64,000 bases of DNA from Arenibacter certesii DSM 19833 (lineage in GTDB: Bacteria > Bacteroidota > Bacteroidia > Flavobacteriales > Flavobacteriaceae). The translations under genes were made by a program, and so were the position numbers. Location: contig NZ_AUCB01000012.1 in NCBI RefSeq assembly GCF_000429545.1, forward strand, positions 97,381 to 161,380, given 5' to 3'. Shown one piece after another: positions 1 through 9,259 of this stretch (its first letter is position 1; every line of letters starts with the position of its first letter). The notes under the pieces were generated by a model that made no database searches, was not told where the DNA came from, and was given only the letters and a program-made list of their open reading frames with translations.

Positions 1-1
1 T

Positions 2-406
2 TATGCCGCCAAAGATGGAAAATACACCAGCCTTACCCATGCCAGCATTGAAAACAATATTTTCCGATTTTGGATAGAAATACCTTTAGCTTTAGGAACT
101 GTTGGGGGGCTAACAAGCCTTCACCCCATGGTAAGGATGGCTCTTGAAATCCTTCAAAGACCAAACGCAAAAGAGCTTATGCAGATTGTGGCATCTGCCG
201 GATTAGCGCAGAACTTTGGTGCACTTAGATCACTTATTACTACAGGGATCCAGCAAGGACACATGAAAATGCACCTTCTAAACATCCTTAACCAACTGGG
301 AGCAACAACAGCTGAAAAGAAAACCCTTACTACTTATTTCAAAAAGCATACGGCTACCCACAGCGCTGTGGTAGCAGCTTTTGAAAACTTAAGAACACAA
401 AAATGA
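2..406 (+). CDS. mvaA: Hydroxymethylglutaryl-CoA reductase, class II (C-terminal part)
   Basis: The reading frame enters from the left edge and ends at a TGA at 404-406, so only the last ~134 residues are visible. The stretch 'TVGGLTSLHPMV' and the following helical tail are characteristic of class II (bacterial) HMG-CoA reductases. These interconvert HMG-CoA and mevalonate, the committed step of the mevalonate pathway. An internal ATG at 128 would give a 92-residue protein, but homology-like sequence continues upstream of it, so the gene is cut by the window edge. It overlaps the next kinase gene by 4 nt (ATGA), indicating translational coupling. Other mevalonate genes lie at 37259-39407. 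Confidence 0.9.
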   Translation, partial: YAAKDGKYTSLTHASIENNIFRFWIEIPLALGTVGGLTSLHPMVRMALEILQRPNAKELMQIVASAGLAQNFGALRSLITTGIQQGHMKMHLLNILNQLGATTAEKKTLTTYFKKHTATHSAVVAAFENLRTQK

Positions 407-1350
407 TGACTTCTTTCTATAGCAACGGAAAACTATTGATCACCGGAGAATACGTAGTATTGGATGGAGCCTTAAGCTTGGCTGTCCCCACGGTATATGG
501 TCAATCCTTATCCGTGAAATCAGTTCAAGGACGACACCTAAATTGGAAAAGTTTAGATGAAAAAGGAAAAGTCTGGTTTCAAGAAACCTATGACCTTAGT
601 TCAACGGGAAATAACACTTTACAAGTCACAACTCCTACAGATAATCCTAACCCATCTATAAATAAAGCGGAAGTCTCCAACACGCTTCGATCTATTTTAA
701 ATGAAGCAAAAAAGTTAAACCCTTCATTTCTTAAGGAAGAAGACGGCTACGAAGTTACAAGCTCATTAAACTTCCCTAGGGAATGGGGACTAGGATCGTC
801 CTCCACACTGATCAACAATATTGCACAATGGGCCAAAGTAGATGCCTATACGCTACTGTGGAATTCGTTTTCTGGTAGTGGATATGATATTGCCTGCGCT
901 CAAAATAATAGCCCAATTACCTATCAACTAAAAGATAAACAACCCACAGTAAAAACGGTTCCCTTTGATCCCTCTTTTAGAAATGAACTATACTTTATAT
1001 ATTTAAACGAAAAACAGAATAGCAGGGAGGGTATTGCCGCCTACCGATCTAAGGAACTAGACCTTTATACGATACTACCAAAAATAAATAGCATTACCCA
1101 AAGAATCCTTACCTGCACTAAACGTCAGCAGTTTGAGAAACTAATCCATAAACATGAAGCTATCATAAGTGAAATACTGGATACTCCTACGGTAAAAGAG
1201 CAGTTTTTTCCTGATTTTAAAGGAGCTATAAAAAGTTTGGGAGCTTGGGGAGGCGATTTTATATTGGTAGCAGGCAATAAGAATACCGCAGATTACTTTA
1301 GGGATAAGGGATATCATACTATTATCCCCTATACCAAAATGGTGAGGTAA
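403..1350 (+). CDS. GYDIA-family GHMP kinase
   Basis: A 315-residue GHMP-superfamily small-molecule kinase. It has the N-terminal 'NGKLLITGEY' strand, the ATP-binding glycine loop GLGSSS (residues 129-134), the GSGYDIACAQ segment (GYDIA at 160-164) that names the family, and a C-terminal 'GAWGGDFILVAG' motif 3. It overlaps HMG-CoA reductase by 4 nt and so belongs to the mevalonate pathway by context. Mevalonate kinase and diphosphomevalonate decarboxylase are encoded elsewhere in this window, so the unassigned step is phosphomevalonate kinase. That role is an inference. ATG 403 or ATG 406 could be the start. Confidence 0.9.
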   Translation: MMTSFYSNGKLLITGEYVVLDGALSLAVPTVYGQSLSVKSVQGRHLNWKSLDEKGKVWFQETYDLSSTGNNTLQVTTPTDNPNPSINKAEVSNTLRSILNEAKKLNPSFLKEEDGYEVTSSLNFPREWGLGSSSTLINNIAQWAKVDAYTLLWNSFSGSGYDIACAQNNSPITYQLKDKQPTVKTVPFDPSFRNELYFIYLNEKQNSREGIAAYRSKELDLYTILPKINSITQRILTCTKRQQFEKLIHKHEAIISEILDTPTVKEQFFPDFKGAIKSLGAWGGDFILVAGNKNTADYFRDKGYHTIIPYTKMVR

Positions 1351-1418
1351 AATAAGCAGCTATTTTGAGCAGATAACTTTTTTACACATACCTGAATTTA
1401 CAATTCTATAATAAACAA

Positions 1419-1450
1419 AAAAGAGGCGATCCATTTGGATCGCCTCTTTT
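1419..1450. terminator. Bidirectional hairpin terminator
   Basis: A perfect 14-bp inverted repeat (AAAAGAGGCGATCC / GGATCGCCTCTTTT) with a 4-nt ATTT loop. It has an A-run on one side and a T-run on the other. It lies between the convergent GHMP kinase (plus) and PPIase (minus) genes and can end transcription from both. Confidence 0.9.
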
Positions 1451-1475
1451 GTTATAACTGTTTTCTTTAAGCTAA

Positions 1476-3593
1476 CTAGTAAAAAGTAGCCCTTTTATCT
1501 TCAATCTCTGATGCTTCTTTAAGTGCATTGTAAACAGACAAGTTGACTCTACCTACGGCAGATGCTTGAAGATTGTTGGCATAAGTACTATAATTATCCA
1601 ATTTTGGAGCTTCCTCTTTTTTAGTAACTGTAACCATATACACGCCAGTTTCACCTTCTAAGAGTCCAGAAGTAGCGCCTTGATCCATAGCAAAAGCTGA
1701 ACCTACTACATAAGCCTCCGCTCCTGCACCAGGAATAATTGGCGATTTCATGGTTAAAGCTGTAGCTGTAGAAACACTGACATTGTTATCCTTAAAGAAA
1801 GCATCCATAGACTTGCCTTTATTGGCACTTATAATCTGGGCCGCTTTCTTTTCCTTTCTAATCTTAGGCAACACCAATACAGAAGCATCTTCTGCTGCCA
1901 TTAATCCTTCCTTATATTTTGCAGTTAATTGCACTACGGCATATCCCTTATTAATATCGAACCTCTTAACTTCACCAAGCTTCGTATTTTCGTTGAAGGC
2001 CCATTGCACGATGGCGCGTTGCGCAGACAATCCAGGTAGATTTTCATCCATGGCATTAATCTTATTTACAGGTCTTACCACAAAATTTCCTGTTTTGGCC
2101 GTTGCTGCAAAATCCTTACTATCAATAGCGTCCATCTCAAATTTTGTAGCTTCTGTAAACAGTGCATTAACCGTCTCCTCTGAAGGCTCTAATTCTCTTG
2201 CCAAAGTAGCTATTTGAACTACATCTTGTTTATCGTCTACCTTAACTACGTGGAATCCGAAATCGGTTTCCACCAATCCTATAGTCCCAACGGCATTTTT
2301 AAAAGCAAAATCGTTAAACTCTTCAACCATAACACCTTCTTGGAAGTATCCAAGATCGCCACCGCTTGGAGCAGATGGTCCGTCTGAATTATCTCTAGCC
2401 AATTGAGTAAAGATAGTAGTATTCTGCTTAGCTTCGCTTAATAATTCCTTGGCTTTTTTCTCAGCTTCCTCCTTAGTCCTCGTTACATCAGGATTAGCAT
2501 TTTGGGCACCCTCATAAGCGATTAAAATATGACTTGCCTTTACAGAACCATTTGGCTTCCTATCTATCATCTTAGAAACCTTATAAAAATTACCATCTTT
2601 ATATGGACCGAAGATAGCACCTTTAGGCAATGCCATAAGGGTATCAGCAAATTTTGCAGACAATTCGTTCTTAGCTTTATAGATAGAGTCAAATTTCTGA
2701 TCAGAATTCCTATCTAAGAAGGCTACAATATCCTTAGTGGTTCTAAAACCAAGGATAGTATCATTGGCATCCTTCTGGGTATTGTACTCTACTTGATCCT
2801 CTAAAAGACTTGTGATCTCATCCTTTACTTGAGTATCATCCGCTACAGAAGGCTTCTCCTCAAAATACACAAATTGGATATCCCTTGACGCACTTTGTTT
2901 AAAATCTTCTTTATGCGCATTAACGTACGCTTCAATTTCTTTTTTGCTAACCGCTATAGTAGAATCCGGTATCGAAGTATAAGGAACCCTGACATATTTG
3001 ATGTCTACCTTGTTATTGGCCAAATTATATTCCAACTCACCTTCTTTTAGTGTAGATGCCACACCGGCTCTCACCAAGTTAAAGTAGGTTTGTTCTTTTG
3101 CATTCTGAATAATGGCTTGCTCGTCTTGCAACCATAGATTATAACGAGCTGGATTATTTGCCTTCCAATCTGCCACTGCCGCTTTAAATCTGTTTTCATC
3201 AAAAATGCCATTAGCATTGTGAAACTCCGGATTTTGAACGTAAGATGGTATAGTTTTAATGTAATTTATGATTTGATCATGACCTACCTGAATCCCCAAT
3301 TCCTCGAACTGCTGATCTAAAATAGTGTTACGCAATTCTCTTTCCCATACTTGATTTACTACTAGCATAGAAGAAGCTGATGGCCCGGCCATTCTAGAAT
3401 ATGCTTCCACGTTACGTCTAAATTGATCAATGGAAATTTTATCCCCATTTACTTCTCCCACAGAGGAACCCACTTTGGCACCGCCACCCATATCATTACT
3501 GAGCACTCCTGAAATCACAAATGCGAACAAGGCCAAACCTATGATCAAAATTAACACGGTCGTCCGTTTCCTTATATTCTCTAATACTGCCAT
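1476..3593 (-). CDS. SurA/PpiD-like peptidyl-prolyl isomerase (membrane-anchored periplasmic chaperone)
   Basis: A 705-residue protein with one N-terminal transmembrane anchor (about residues 12-32), a SurA_N-like chaperone region (to ~170) and a parvulin-type rotamase domain at ~352-452. The rotamase shows 'KASHILIAYEG', 'SGGDLGYFQEG' and 'DFGFHVVKV'. A long C-terminal region follows. This architecture matches PpiD, which helps fold proteins emerging from the Sec translocon in the periplasm. The gene is transcribed alone: 103 bp separate it from the upstream HlyC-type gene, and a promoter-like box lies just upstream. Confidence 0.93.
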   Translation of the reverse strand: MAVLENIRKRTTVLILIIGLALFAFVISGVLSNDMGGGAKVGSSVGEVNGDKISIDQFRRNVEAYSRMAGPSASSMLVVNQVWERELRNTILDQQFEELGIQVGHDQIINYIKTIPSYVQNPEFHNANGIFDENRFKAAVADWKANNPARYNLWLQDEQAIIQNAKEQTYFNLVRAGVASTLKEGELEYNLANNKVDIKYVRVPYTSIPDSTIAVSKKEIEAYVNAHKEDFKQSASRDIQFVYFEEKPSVADDTQVKDEITSLLEDQVEYNTQKDANDTILGFRTTKDIVAFLDRNSDQKFDSIYKAKNELSAKFADTLMALPKGAIFGPYKDGNFYKVSKMIDRKPNGSVKASHILIAYEGAQNANPDVTRTKEEAEKKAKELLSEAKQNTTIFTQLARDNSDGPSAPSGGDLGYFQEGVMVEEFNDFAFKNAVGTIGLVETDFGFHVVKVDDKQDVVQIATLARELEPSEETVNALFTEATKFEMDAIDSKDFAATAKTGNFVVRPVNKINAMDENLPGLSAQRAIVQWAFNENTKLGEVKRFDINKGYAVVQLTAKYKEGLMAAEDASVLVLPKIRKEKKAAQIISANKGKSMDAFFKDNNVSVSTATALTMKSPIIPGAGAEAYVVGSAFAMDQGATSGLLEGETGVYMVTVTKKEEAPKLDNYSTYANNLQASAVGRVNLSVYNALKEASEIEDKRATFY

Positions 3594-3634
3594 TCTGTAA
3601 TCTATTTAAAATTAACCCTATACCTATCGGGTGG

Positions 3635-3665
3635 CAAAACTACTACTTTCTTTTGAAATAATAAA
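3635..3665 (-). promoter_or_regulatory. Candidate Bacteroidetes promoter for the PPIase gene
   Basis: On the minus strand, TAGTTTTG (plus 3635-3642) matches the Bacteroidetes -7 consensus TAnnTTTG. A TTTA (plus 3662-3665), one base from the -33 TTTG, sits 19 nt upstream. The box ends about 40 nt before the ATG at 3593. Confidence 0.5.
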
Positions 3666-3696
3666 AACTAAAAAACACCAATAATTAGGACTTTCT

Positions 3697-4986
3697 TCAA
3701 TCTTTTTCAAACACCTTTAATAAAACAAGATCTATTTTATTGCTAGAAACTTCCAATACGGTAAAAAGAAAATTCTCGATTTTAATTTCTGAGTTTTTCT
3801 CTGGGATTTCTCCAGTTTCATTCATTATCAATCCGCCCAAAGTTTCGTATACGTCACTTTCAGGTAGATTTAATTTATAATGCTCATTTACATAATCTAC
3901 ATCTAACCTGCCCGAAAACTTAAAAGTAGCATCATCCAATTGCTCTTCATGGAGATCAGTGGTATCGTGTTCATCTTCTATCTCACCAAATAACTCCTCT
4001 ACAATGTCCTCTACGGTCATTACCCCAGAAGTCCCTCCATACTCATCTAACACCACTGCAATACTCTTTCTTTTTTTTGTTAGAATGTTTAAGATATCAT
4101 TGATAAGCATAGTTTCCGGAACAAATTCTACCGGCATTAGAATACTCTTAATGGTCTTTGGTTTTCTAAACAGCTCATAGGAGTGCACATATCCAATTAC
4201 ATTGTCTACCGTATCTTTAAAAACCAATATTTTTGAGAACCCAGTTTCAACAAAGAGTTTCTTTAAGTTTTTAGGGGTATCATGAAGCTCCACAGCCGCA
4301 ATTTCGGTCCTTGGCACCATTACCTCCCGAGCTTTTACAGCAGAAAATTCTAATGCATTCTGGAATATTTGTATTTCAGAGTCAATCATATCCTCCTTCT
4401 CCACCGCTTCCATTTGCTCTGTAATATAGTCTCCCAATTCTATTTTGCTAAATGCCAATTGTACCTCATCGCCATCGGTTTTAAAAAATACTTTAAGGAT
4501 AAAATCAGAAATCCATATCACAAAATCTGATATAAAGGAAAAAATCACATAAAAAATAAACGCAGGAAACGCCAATATTCTTAAAAGCGTATTGCTATAA
4601 ATTTGAAATAGCACCTTAGGCAAGAATTCTGCCGTTAATAAAATGATTAAGGTAGAAATAACAGTATTGGTGACCAGACTGAAATCTGTAAACATCAGTC
4701 TTATAAAGCCAAAATCGGAAGTTTTAAAATCCGCAAACAACGCCATTAGCAGGTCACCCATAAATAACCCGTACACCACAAGGGCAATATTATTGCCGAT
4801 TAACATAGTGGCAATAAACTTAGAGGGTTTTTTAGTTAGGCGCGCAAGCACCTTAGGCATAAACCCTTCTTGCTTTTTCTCTATCTCTATATGGATTTTA
4901 TTCGCGGAAATAAACGCGATCTCCATCCCCGAGAAAAATGCGGAAAAAAGCAAGGAAATAACAATAACGATTATTGTTGGCTCCAA
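3697..4986 (-). CDS. CorC/HlyC-family (hemolysin-like) CBS-domain membrane protein
   Basis: A 429-residue protein with a DUF21/CNNM transmembrane domain (about residues 1-190). It is followed by a CBS-domain pair (about 200-340, including 'EVMVPRTEIAAVEL' and 'DEYGGTSGVMTVEDIVEELFG') and a C-terminal CorC/HlyC transporter-associated domain (about 350-425). The family is implicated in divalent-cation export. In Flavobacteria the gliding protein GldE is a paralogue, but gldD is not adjacent here, so I do not call it gldE. It is the last gene of the coaX-lptC operon, 2 nt after the small membrane ORF. Confidence 0.9.
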   Translation of the reverse strand: MEPTIIVIVISLLFSAFFSGMEIAFISANKIHIEIEKKQEGFMPKVLARLTKKPSKFIATMLIGNNIALVVYGLFMGDLLMALFADFKTSDFGFIRLMFTDFSLVTNTVISTLIILLTAEFLPKVLFQIYSNTLLRILAFPAFIFYVIFSFISDFVIWISDFILKVFFKTDGDEVQLAFSKIELGDYITEQMEAVEKEDMIDSEIQIFQNALEFSAVKAREVMVPRTEIAAVELHDTPKNLKKLFVETGFSKILVFKDTVDNVIGYVHSYELFRKPKTIKSILMPVEFVPETMLINDILNILTKKRKSIAVVLDEYGGTSGVMTVEDIVEELFGEIEDEHDTTDLHEEQLDDATFKFSGRLDVDYVNEHYKLNLPESDVYETLGGLIMNETGEIPEKNSEIKIENFLFTVLEVSSNKIDLVLLKVFEKD

Positions 4987-4988
4987 GG

Positions 4989-5192
4989 CTACTTTTTGTT
5001 GTTTTTTTGACGGTCCTCAAACCGTTTTCTATAGGTTTTTTTAAAAATAAACATCCCTACTGAGACTACAGCAAAGAAAACGAACAAATAGGCTCTTTCC
5101 CTATCCAAGTTCCACTCCGCGTAAATCTCAAAAATAGATATTACTGCCACTGCTAGGTAAATATACTCCGTATACCTTAATATTTTAATCAT
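4989..5192 (-). CDS. Small membrane protein of unknown function
   Basis: A 67-residue protein with two predicted hydrophobic segments ('YIYLAVAVISIFEIYAEW' and 'AYLFVFFAVVSVGMFIF') and a very basic C-terminus rich in Lys/Arg. Its start overlaps the end of lptC by 8 nt and its stop is 2 nt from the next start, so it is firmly embedded in the operon and probably translated. I do not recognise a family. By context it could assist envelope assembly, but nothing in the sequence shows a function. Confidence 0.75.
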   Translation of the reverse strand: MIKILRYTEYIYLAVAVISIFEIYAEWNLDRERAYLFVFFAVVSVGMFIFKKTYRKRFEDRQKNNKK

Positions 5193-5793
5193 CTTTCTTC
5201 TCTTTTATACTCATTAATCCATAGGTTCTGTTGGCATGTAAGAAACTGAAAGATCTATTAAAATCCATTCCTTCTCCATCCATAACGGTACCTTCTTCGG
5301 GATTAGTATATTTAAATTTTTCCTGAGTAAAAATCCAATCGTTGTTCCTGTCCCAGAATATTTGAGGCGCCTCCAACTTTTTACCGTCCTCAGTTTCTAT
5401 AACCACATTTCCCTGCAAATCTATCAAATTTGTTTTAGAATATATTATACCAAAATCTGCTGTAACAGTACTTTTCATCCCTTTATCATCAAAAAACTCA
5501 ACCTTTAATCCGTCCGGGAAAGTCCTATATGAAAAGGATAAATTATCAAAATCGTTACTAACAGCACTCTTTAAAACAGCAACAACCCGGGAAACTACCT
5601 CTCCATCTTCCTCCTTCTCCCCATTGGTCTCTGTATAGGTCAATGTGAAATCTTCTGCAATTCCACTGGGAAATATATTTTTTATCGCCTCATCGCCTAC
5701 CCTCTTATAATTATCGGCACAAGAACAAAAAAGCATTGCCATAGAAATGACTATGGCAATGCTAGTTGTATTATATATTTTTTTCGATATCAT
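5185..5793 (-). CDS. lptC: LPS export ABC transporter periplasmic protein LptC
   Basis: A 202-residue protein with a lipoprotein-type signal ('MLFCSC' lipobox near residue 24) followed by an LptC-like beta-jellyroll. The pattern includes 'FPDGLKVEFFDDKG', 'SKTNLIDLQGNVVIETEDG' and 'DRNNDWIFTQEKFKY'. LptC bridges the LptB2FG transporter and LptA during lipopolysaccharide transport. E. coli LptC has a membrane anchor, whereas Bacteroidetes forms usually carry a lipid anchor, as seen here. It lies 1 nt after the TPR gene and overlaps the next ORF. Confidence 0.88.
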   Translation of the reverse strand: MISKKIYNTTSIAIVISMAMLFCSCADNYKRVGDEAIKNIFPSGIAEDFTLTYTETNGEKEEDGEVVSRVVAVLKSAVSNDFDNLSFSYRTFPDGLKVEFFDDKGMKSTVTADFGIIYSKTNLIDLQGNVVIETEDGKKLEAPQIFWDRNNDWIFTQEKFKYTNPEEGTVMDGEGMDFNRSFSFLHANRTYGLMSIKEKKDD

Positions 5794-5794
5794 C

Positions 5795-7165
5795 TTATAA
5801 GCTAGGCACCTTTACGCTACCACCAACCCAACAAGAGAAATTTACTGTTTTACCAGCCATTCCAGAGTTGAAAATATCTGTTTTGGAAGGAGCTTTAGCA
5901 TCATAGCTTTTTGCTGCTTGTGCAGCGCTACCACTTACCGCTGGATCTACACGACCAGCCTGACGAGCCATTTCTGCAGCTTTCCAGTATACTGCTCTCT
6001 TTTCAAAAGGAGTATTACCACACTCATTAGCACTAGAGGCATATAAACTAGCGATTAACAAATATGCTTTTCCATTTGCAGGGTTAGCATCAATAGCTTT
6101 TTGAGCATAACTCCTAGCAGTAGACTTACTAGATCTCCTGTAACTGGTTGCTATCCTATAGGCAATATTGGATTTCTTTTTAGAATCGGTCTCCAATTCC
6201 AATGCCTTGTTAAAATCTGCAATCGCACCTTTAGTGTCCCCAGCATTATTTTTTAGAGCACCTCCATACATATAGGCACTTGCAGATGGCTCCATAGCCA
6301 ATTGCGCCTCAAATAATTTTTTAAACAATGGATCTTCCGTACATTCCTTGCTATACATTCTTCCTACTGCCCTCTTCACCCAAGTGATATCGCCCTTCTT
6401 TTCTTCAAAGCTCTTATTGTAAAGTGGAATTAAGTTTTCACAGTTCGCCAAAGCTCCAAGCTTACTATCTATACTCTCTGCTATTTTACCATAGCTTTCA
6501 GAATAACTATTATAAGATCTCAACTGGCTTGCTTCCTTTTTGGACAAAGTACCTGCATCCTCTTTAGGCAAGAGCTTAGCTATTGCACCCGTGAGCATGT
6601 CATTTTCTGCTTCAATTTTTTCCGTAATAGCATCATATCTTTCAAATACTTCTTCTACCTCCCTTTTACCCTCGTTATGAAGATCTACCAAACTGGAGAA
6701 ATACAGATAAAGTGCTTTTGGATTCTTATAATGTGTATTATCATCCTTAAATGCCTTATCCAATTCCGAATAAACCTCCTCATTGGTGGTCATTTTTTCA
6801 TCATACTTCAACAACACCTTATCGATAACAGTTTCGGCAGGACTAGTTTTAGATGCGAAATACTTTATACGATTGTCATAAAGCTCCAATAACTCATTAA
6901 TGCTAGCTGTTTTAGCTGCTCCTGTAGATTTTGCCACCTTATCTTTTAATATTCTCTCTCCATAAAGAATATTGGCCCAGTTTAACGTAGGACAATTTTC
7001 GTACACCATTTTCCAGGGCGTATAGGCAGCATCATAATTCTTAACCTTTACATGTTCTGTATATATAGATAAATTTGTCATGCATTCTGGGTTTTGCGCC
7101 TGTGCATGCCCTAAACCTATAACCCCCATTACGGTTATAGCTGTGATGTAGAGTTTCTTTTTCAT
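5795..7165 (-). CDS. Secreted tetratricopeptide-repeat protein
   Basis: A 456-residue protein with a Sec signal peptide ('MKKKLYITAITVMGVIGLGH', then AQAQ). Its all-helical body has recognisable TPR units in the C-terminal third ('GDTKGAIADFNKALELE', 'ARSYAQKAIDANPANGKAYL'). It is likely periplasmic and may scaffold an envelope complex. The catalytic role, if any, is unknown. It lies between an outer-membrane protein gene and lptC in one operon, which suggests a part in outer-membrane assembly (inference). Confidence 0.85.
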   Translation of the reverse strand: MKKKLYITAITVMGVIGLGHAQAQNPECMTNLSIYTEHVKVKNYDAAYTPWKMVYENCPTLNWANILYGERILKDKVAKSTGAAKTASINELLELYDNRIKYFASKTSPAETVIDKVLLKYDEKMTTNEEVYSELDKAFKDDNTHYKNPKALYLYFSSLVDLHNEGKREVEEVFERYDAITEKIEAENDMLTGAIAKLLPKEDAGTLSKKEASQLRSYNSYSESYGKIAESIDSKLGALANCENLIPLYNKSFEEKKGDITWVKRAVGRMYSKECTEDPLFKKLFEAQLAMEPSASAYMYGGALKNNAGDTKGAIADFNKALELETDSKKKSNIAYRIATSYRRSSKSTARSYAQKAIDANPANGKAYLLIASLYASSANECGNTPFEKRAVYWKAAEMARQAGRVDPAVSGSAAQAAKSYDAKAPSKTDIFNSGMAGKTVNFSCWVGGSVKVPSL

Positions 7166-7203
7166 CTGTCTGAATATTTTAATAGTGGTTAATGTAGTTA
7201 TTA

Positions 7204-8478
7204 TTAATTAATTCTACGCTTTACAAACCAATCTAGATCAGTTAACGATAGACCTAAATTGACCTTGAAATAATTTTCTTCGACTAAATCGCCATATTTG
7301 GTTCCTCTTTTACCAAGTTCAAAACCAATATTTACGTTGGAAAAATTATATCCTTGACCTAGCGGTAGACCTATACCAAAAGTTATGCCAAAATCATTTA
7401 TCTCTTTATTATCTACCACGATCCCAGAGGTTGAAACCTTTGCTCCAGCCCTATATACAATGCGTTTTAGGTAACTCGTAAAAGAAGTATATTCTGGAAT
7501 ATAATATCCACCAAACCTTATTGTATTTGCATTTTGATATACCAAATTACTAGAAGGCGATAACTCATTCTCAAATTTACTCAATTCTTGAAAGCTGTAT
7601 TCCGCACCTAAAAACCACTTCTTATCCTGTCCATAACCAAGCCCTAGGGTGGTTGTGGTAGGAATCTGAACACCCGTCCTTGCAAGTCCTTGTCTTTCCA
7701 AATCCACATCTATGACCTCTACATCCATCCCATTAGCAGTAGAAAAGGAACCAATGGCACGTGTATTTCTAGAAATTAGATTTGCCTGGGTATTTACAAT
7801 CACACTAGTAAATAGCGTATGTTTTTCATCTATCTTAGGAGTATAATTAAGTGCGAAATTAAAATCGAACCCATTTATTCTAGAATTCACCCTATTAAAG
7901 GAACCTAATTGAACCCCTTCAATGGCCTGAATACTGCTACTTTCCTGATTTCCAAAATTAAAGTTGGAAGTCACCCCTAAACTTAAATTCTTAACCACTT
8001 CGTACCCCAAAGAGAGATACACCCTATTTATTCCCCCGGATCCAGAAAACGACTCTCTAATCGTATCTTGACCGGCCGGAGCTCGTTCTGACTGAAAATT
8101 ATATCCTACCGAAGAATAAGGCATAATCCCAAAACCAAGTCCAACTTTCTTTCCCAAACTAAAACCTAGGGACAAGTAATCCAAATTGGATACAGAAGCA
8201 CTTTCCTTAGAGGAATTAGTCTTAAAGCTATACTCGTTCCTTGAAAGCCCCGCAGTATAAGTTGTCCATCGTAATTTACTATAGGCAGCGGGGTTATTTA
8301 AATTGATATGGATACTATCTCCATACACACTTAAACCTCCCATCATATTGTTTTCCACCGAATTGGTTGCCCTTAAATCCCCTATACCGAAATAAGAATA
8401 TGGAGACACCGTACTGTTCTGGGCATGAATGCTAACCGAAGTTACGCATAAAAATGCAATTATAAAATTTTTGATCAT
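7204..8478 (-). CDS. Outer-membrane beta-barrel protein (unknown transport role)
   Basis: A 424-residue protein with a signal peptide ('MIKNFIIAFLCVTSVSIHAQ') followed by alternating amphipathic strands with many aromatic and Gly/Asn turns, e.g. 'SPYSYFGIGDLRATNSVENN' and 'GFGIMPYSSVGYNF'. This is typical of Bacteroidetes outer-membrane barrels of the FadL/PorV type. The start codon directly abuts the coaX stop (TAG then ATG), so the two are co-transcribed. The ligand is not predictable from sequence. Confidence 0.85.
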   Translation of the reverse strand: MIKNFIIAFLCVTSVSIHAQNSTVSPYSYFGIGDLRATNSVENNMMGGLSVYGDSIHINLNNPAAYSKLRWTTYTAGLSRNEYSFKTNSSKESASVSNLDYLSLGFSLGKKVGLGFGIMPYSSVGYNFQSERAPAGQDTIRESFSGSGGINRVYLSLGYEVVKNLSLGVTSNFNFGNQESSSIQAIEGVQLGSFNRVNSRINGFDFNFALNYTPKIDEKHTLFTSVIVNTQANLISRNTRAIGSFSTANGMDVEVIDVDLERQGLARTGVQIPTTTTLGLGYGQDKKWFLGAEYSFQELSKFENELSPSSNLVYQNANTIRFGGYYIPEYTSFTSYLKRIVYRAGAKVSTSGIVVDNKEINDFGITFGIGLPLGQGYNFSNVNIGFELGKRGTKYGDLVEENYFKVNLGLSLTDLDWFVKRRIN

Positions 8479-9207
8479 CTAGCGTTTGTTGTATTCTAGC
8501 AAATGATTTAACCCCAATAGGAGAAAATTAGAATGCGCAAATATGGTATTTTTTAATCGTTTTGACAAAAATTGCTCATCACCGCCTGTTAAAATAACTG
8601 TTAAATCTGTAAATCTACTTTGATATTGTGAAATTACACCATCAATTTCGTTACAAATACCATTTACCACTCCACTATGGATACTAGTTTCGGTAGTATT
8701 CCCAATAAAATCAGCAATTTCCTCTTGTTCCAAAAACGGTAATTTTGCTGTCTGCGTGTGCAAGGCCTTATATCTCATGGCTACCCCTGGCGAGATTGCT
8801 CCCCCCAAATACTCACCATAATCGTTTATCAGATCATAAGTTACGCAGCTACCAGCATCTATCACCAAGGTATTGCCATTGGGATTATAATAAAATGCTG
8901 CTGCTGCCAGAGCTATACGATCTACCCCTAAGGTTTGAGGAGTAGCGTAGGAGTTTTTAAAAGGAATTTTGGTAGCATGACTCAAGACATGCACACCGCA
9001 AAAAACAGACACCATGTCTATTTCAGCCTGACTTAAAGCGCCTACGGTAGAAAGCATGGCATATTGAATACTTCTGAACTCAGAAAAAATAGATCTTACA
9101 TTTTTAGCAAAATCTTTCAAAGGAATTTTCTGGTCATACACTATGTCCCGACCCTTGAAAACCGCCATTTTAACTAGGGTATTACCCGCATCGATAATTA
9201 AATTCAT
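8479..9207 (-). CDS. coaX: Type III pantothenate kinase
   Basis: A 242-residue enzyme starting at the ATG complementary to 9205-9207. It begins 'MNLIIDAGNTLVKMAVF', the ASKHA phosphate-1 loop, and continues with 'GVDRIALAAAAF', 'TLVIDAGSCVTYDLI' and 'GGAISPGVAMRYKALH', which are signatures of CoaX. It phosphorylates pantothenate in the first step of coenzyme A synthesis. An open frame extends upstream to 9387 but runs through the tRNA-Phe gene and its promoter, so the longer start is rejected. It heads the six-gene envelope operon down to 3697. Confidence 0.95.
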   Translation of the reverse strand: MNLIIDAGNTLVKMAVFKGRDIVYDQKIPLKDFAKNVRSIFSEFRSIQYAMLSTVGALSQAEIDMVSVFCGVHVLSHATKIPFKNSYATPQTLGVDRIALAAAAFYYNPNGNTLVIDAGSCVTYDLINDYGEYLGGAISPGVAMRYKALHTQTAKLPFLEQEEIADFIGNTTETSIHSGVVNGICNEIDGVISQYQSRFTDLTVILTGGDEQFLSKRLKNTIFAHSNFLLLGLNHLLEYNKR

Positions 9208-9259
9208 ATTGCAAAGATCAAAAAATGTAAAAAAAGAACCTCCTTTTTTTACATTTTTG

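Noticed and set aside
1750..2217. 155-residue ORF antisense to the PPIase gene
   Set aside because: Shadow of a well-supported gene; no promoter, no recognisable domain.
3697..4986. Calling the CorC/HlyC gene gldE
   Set aside because: No gldD or other gliding gene is adjacent, and the family is widespread; sequence alone does not separate GldE from general HlyC-type proteins.
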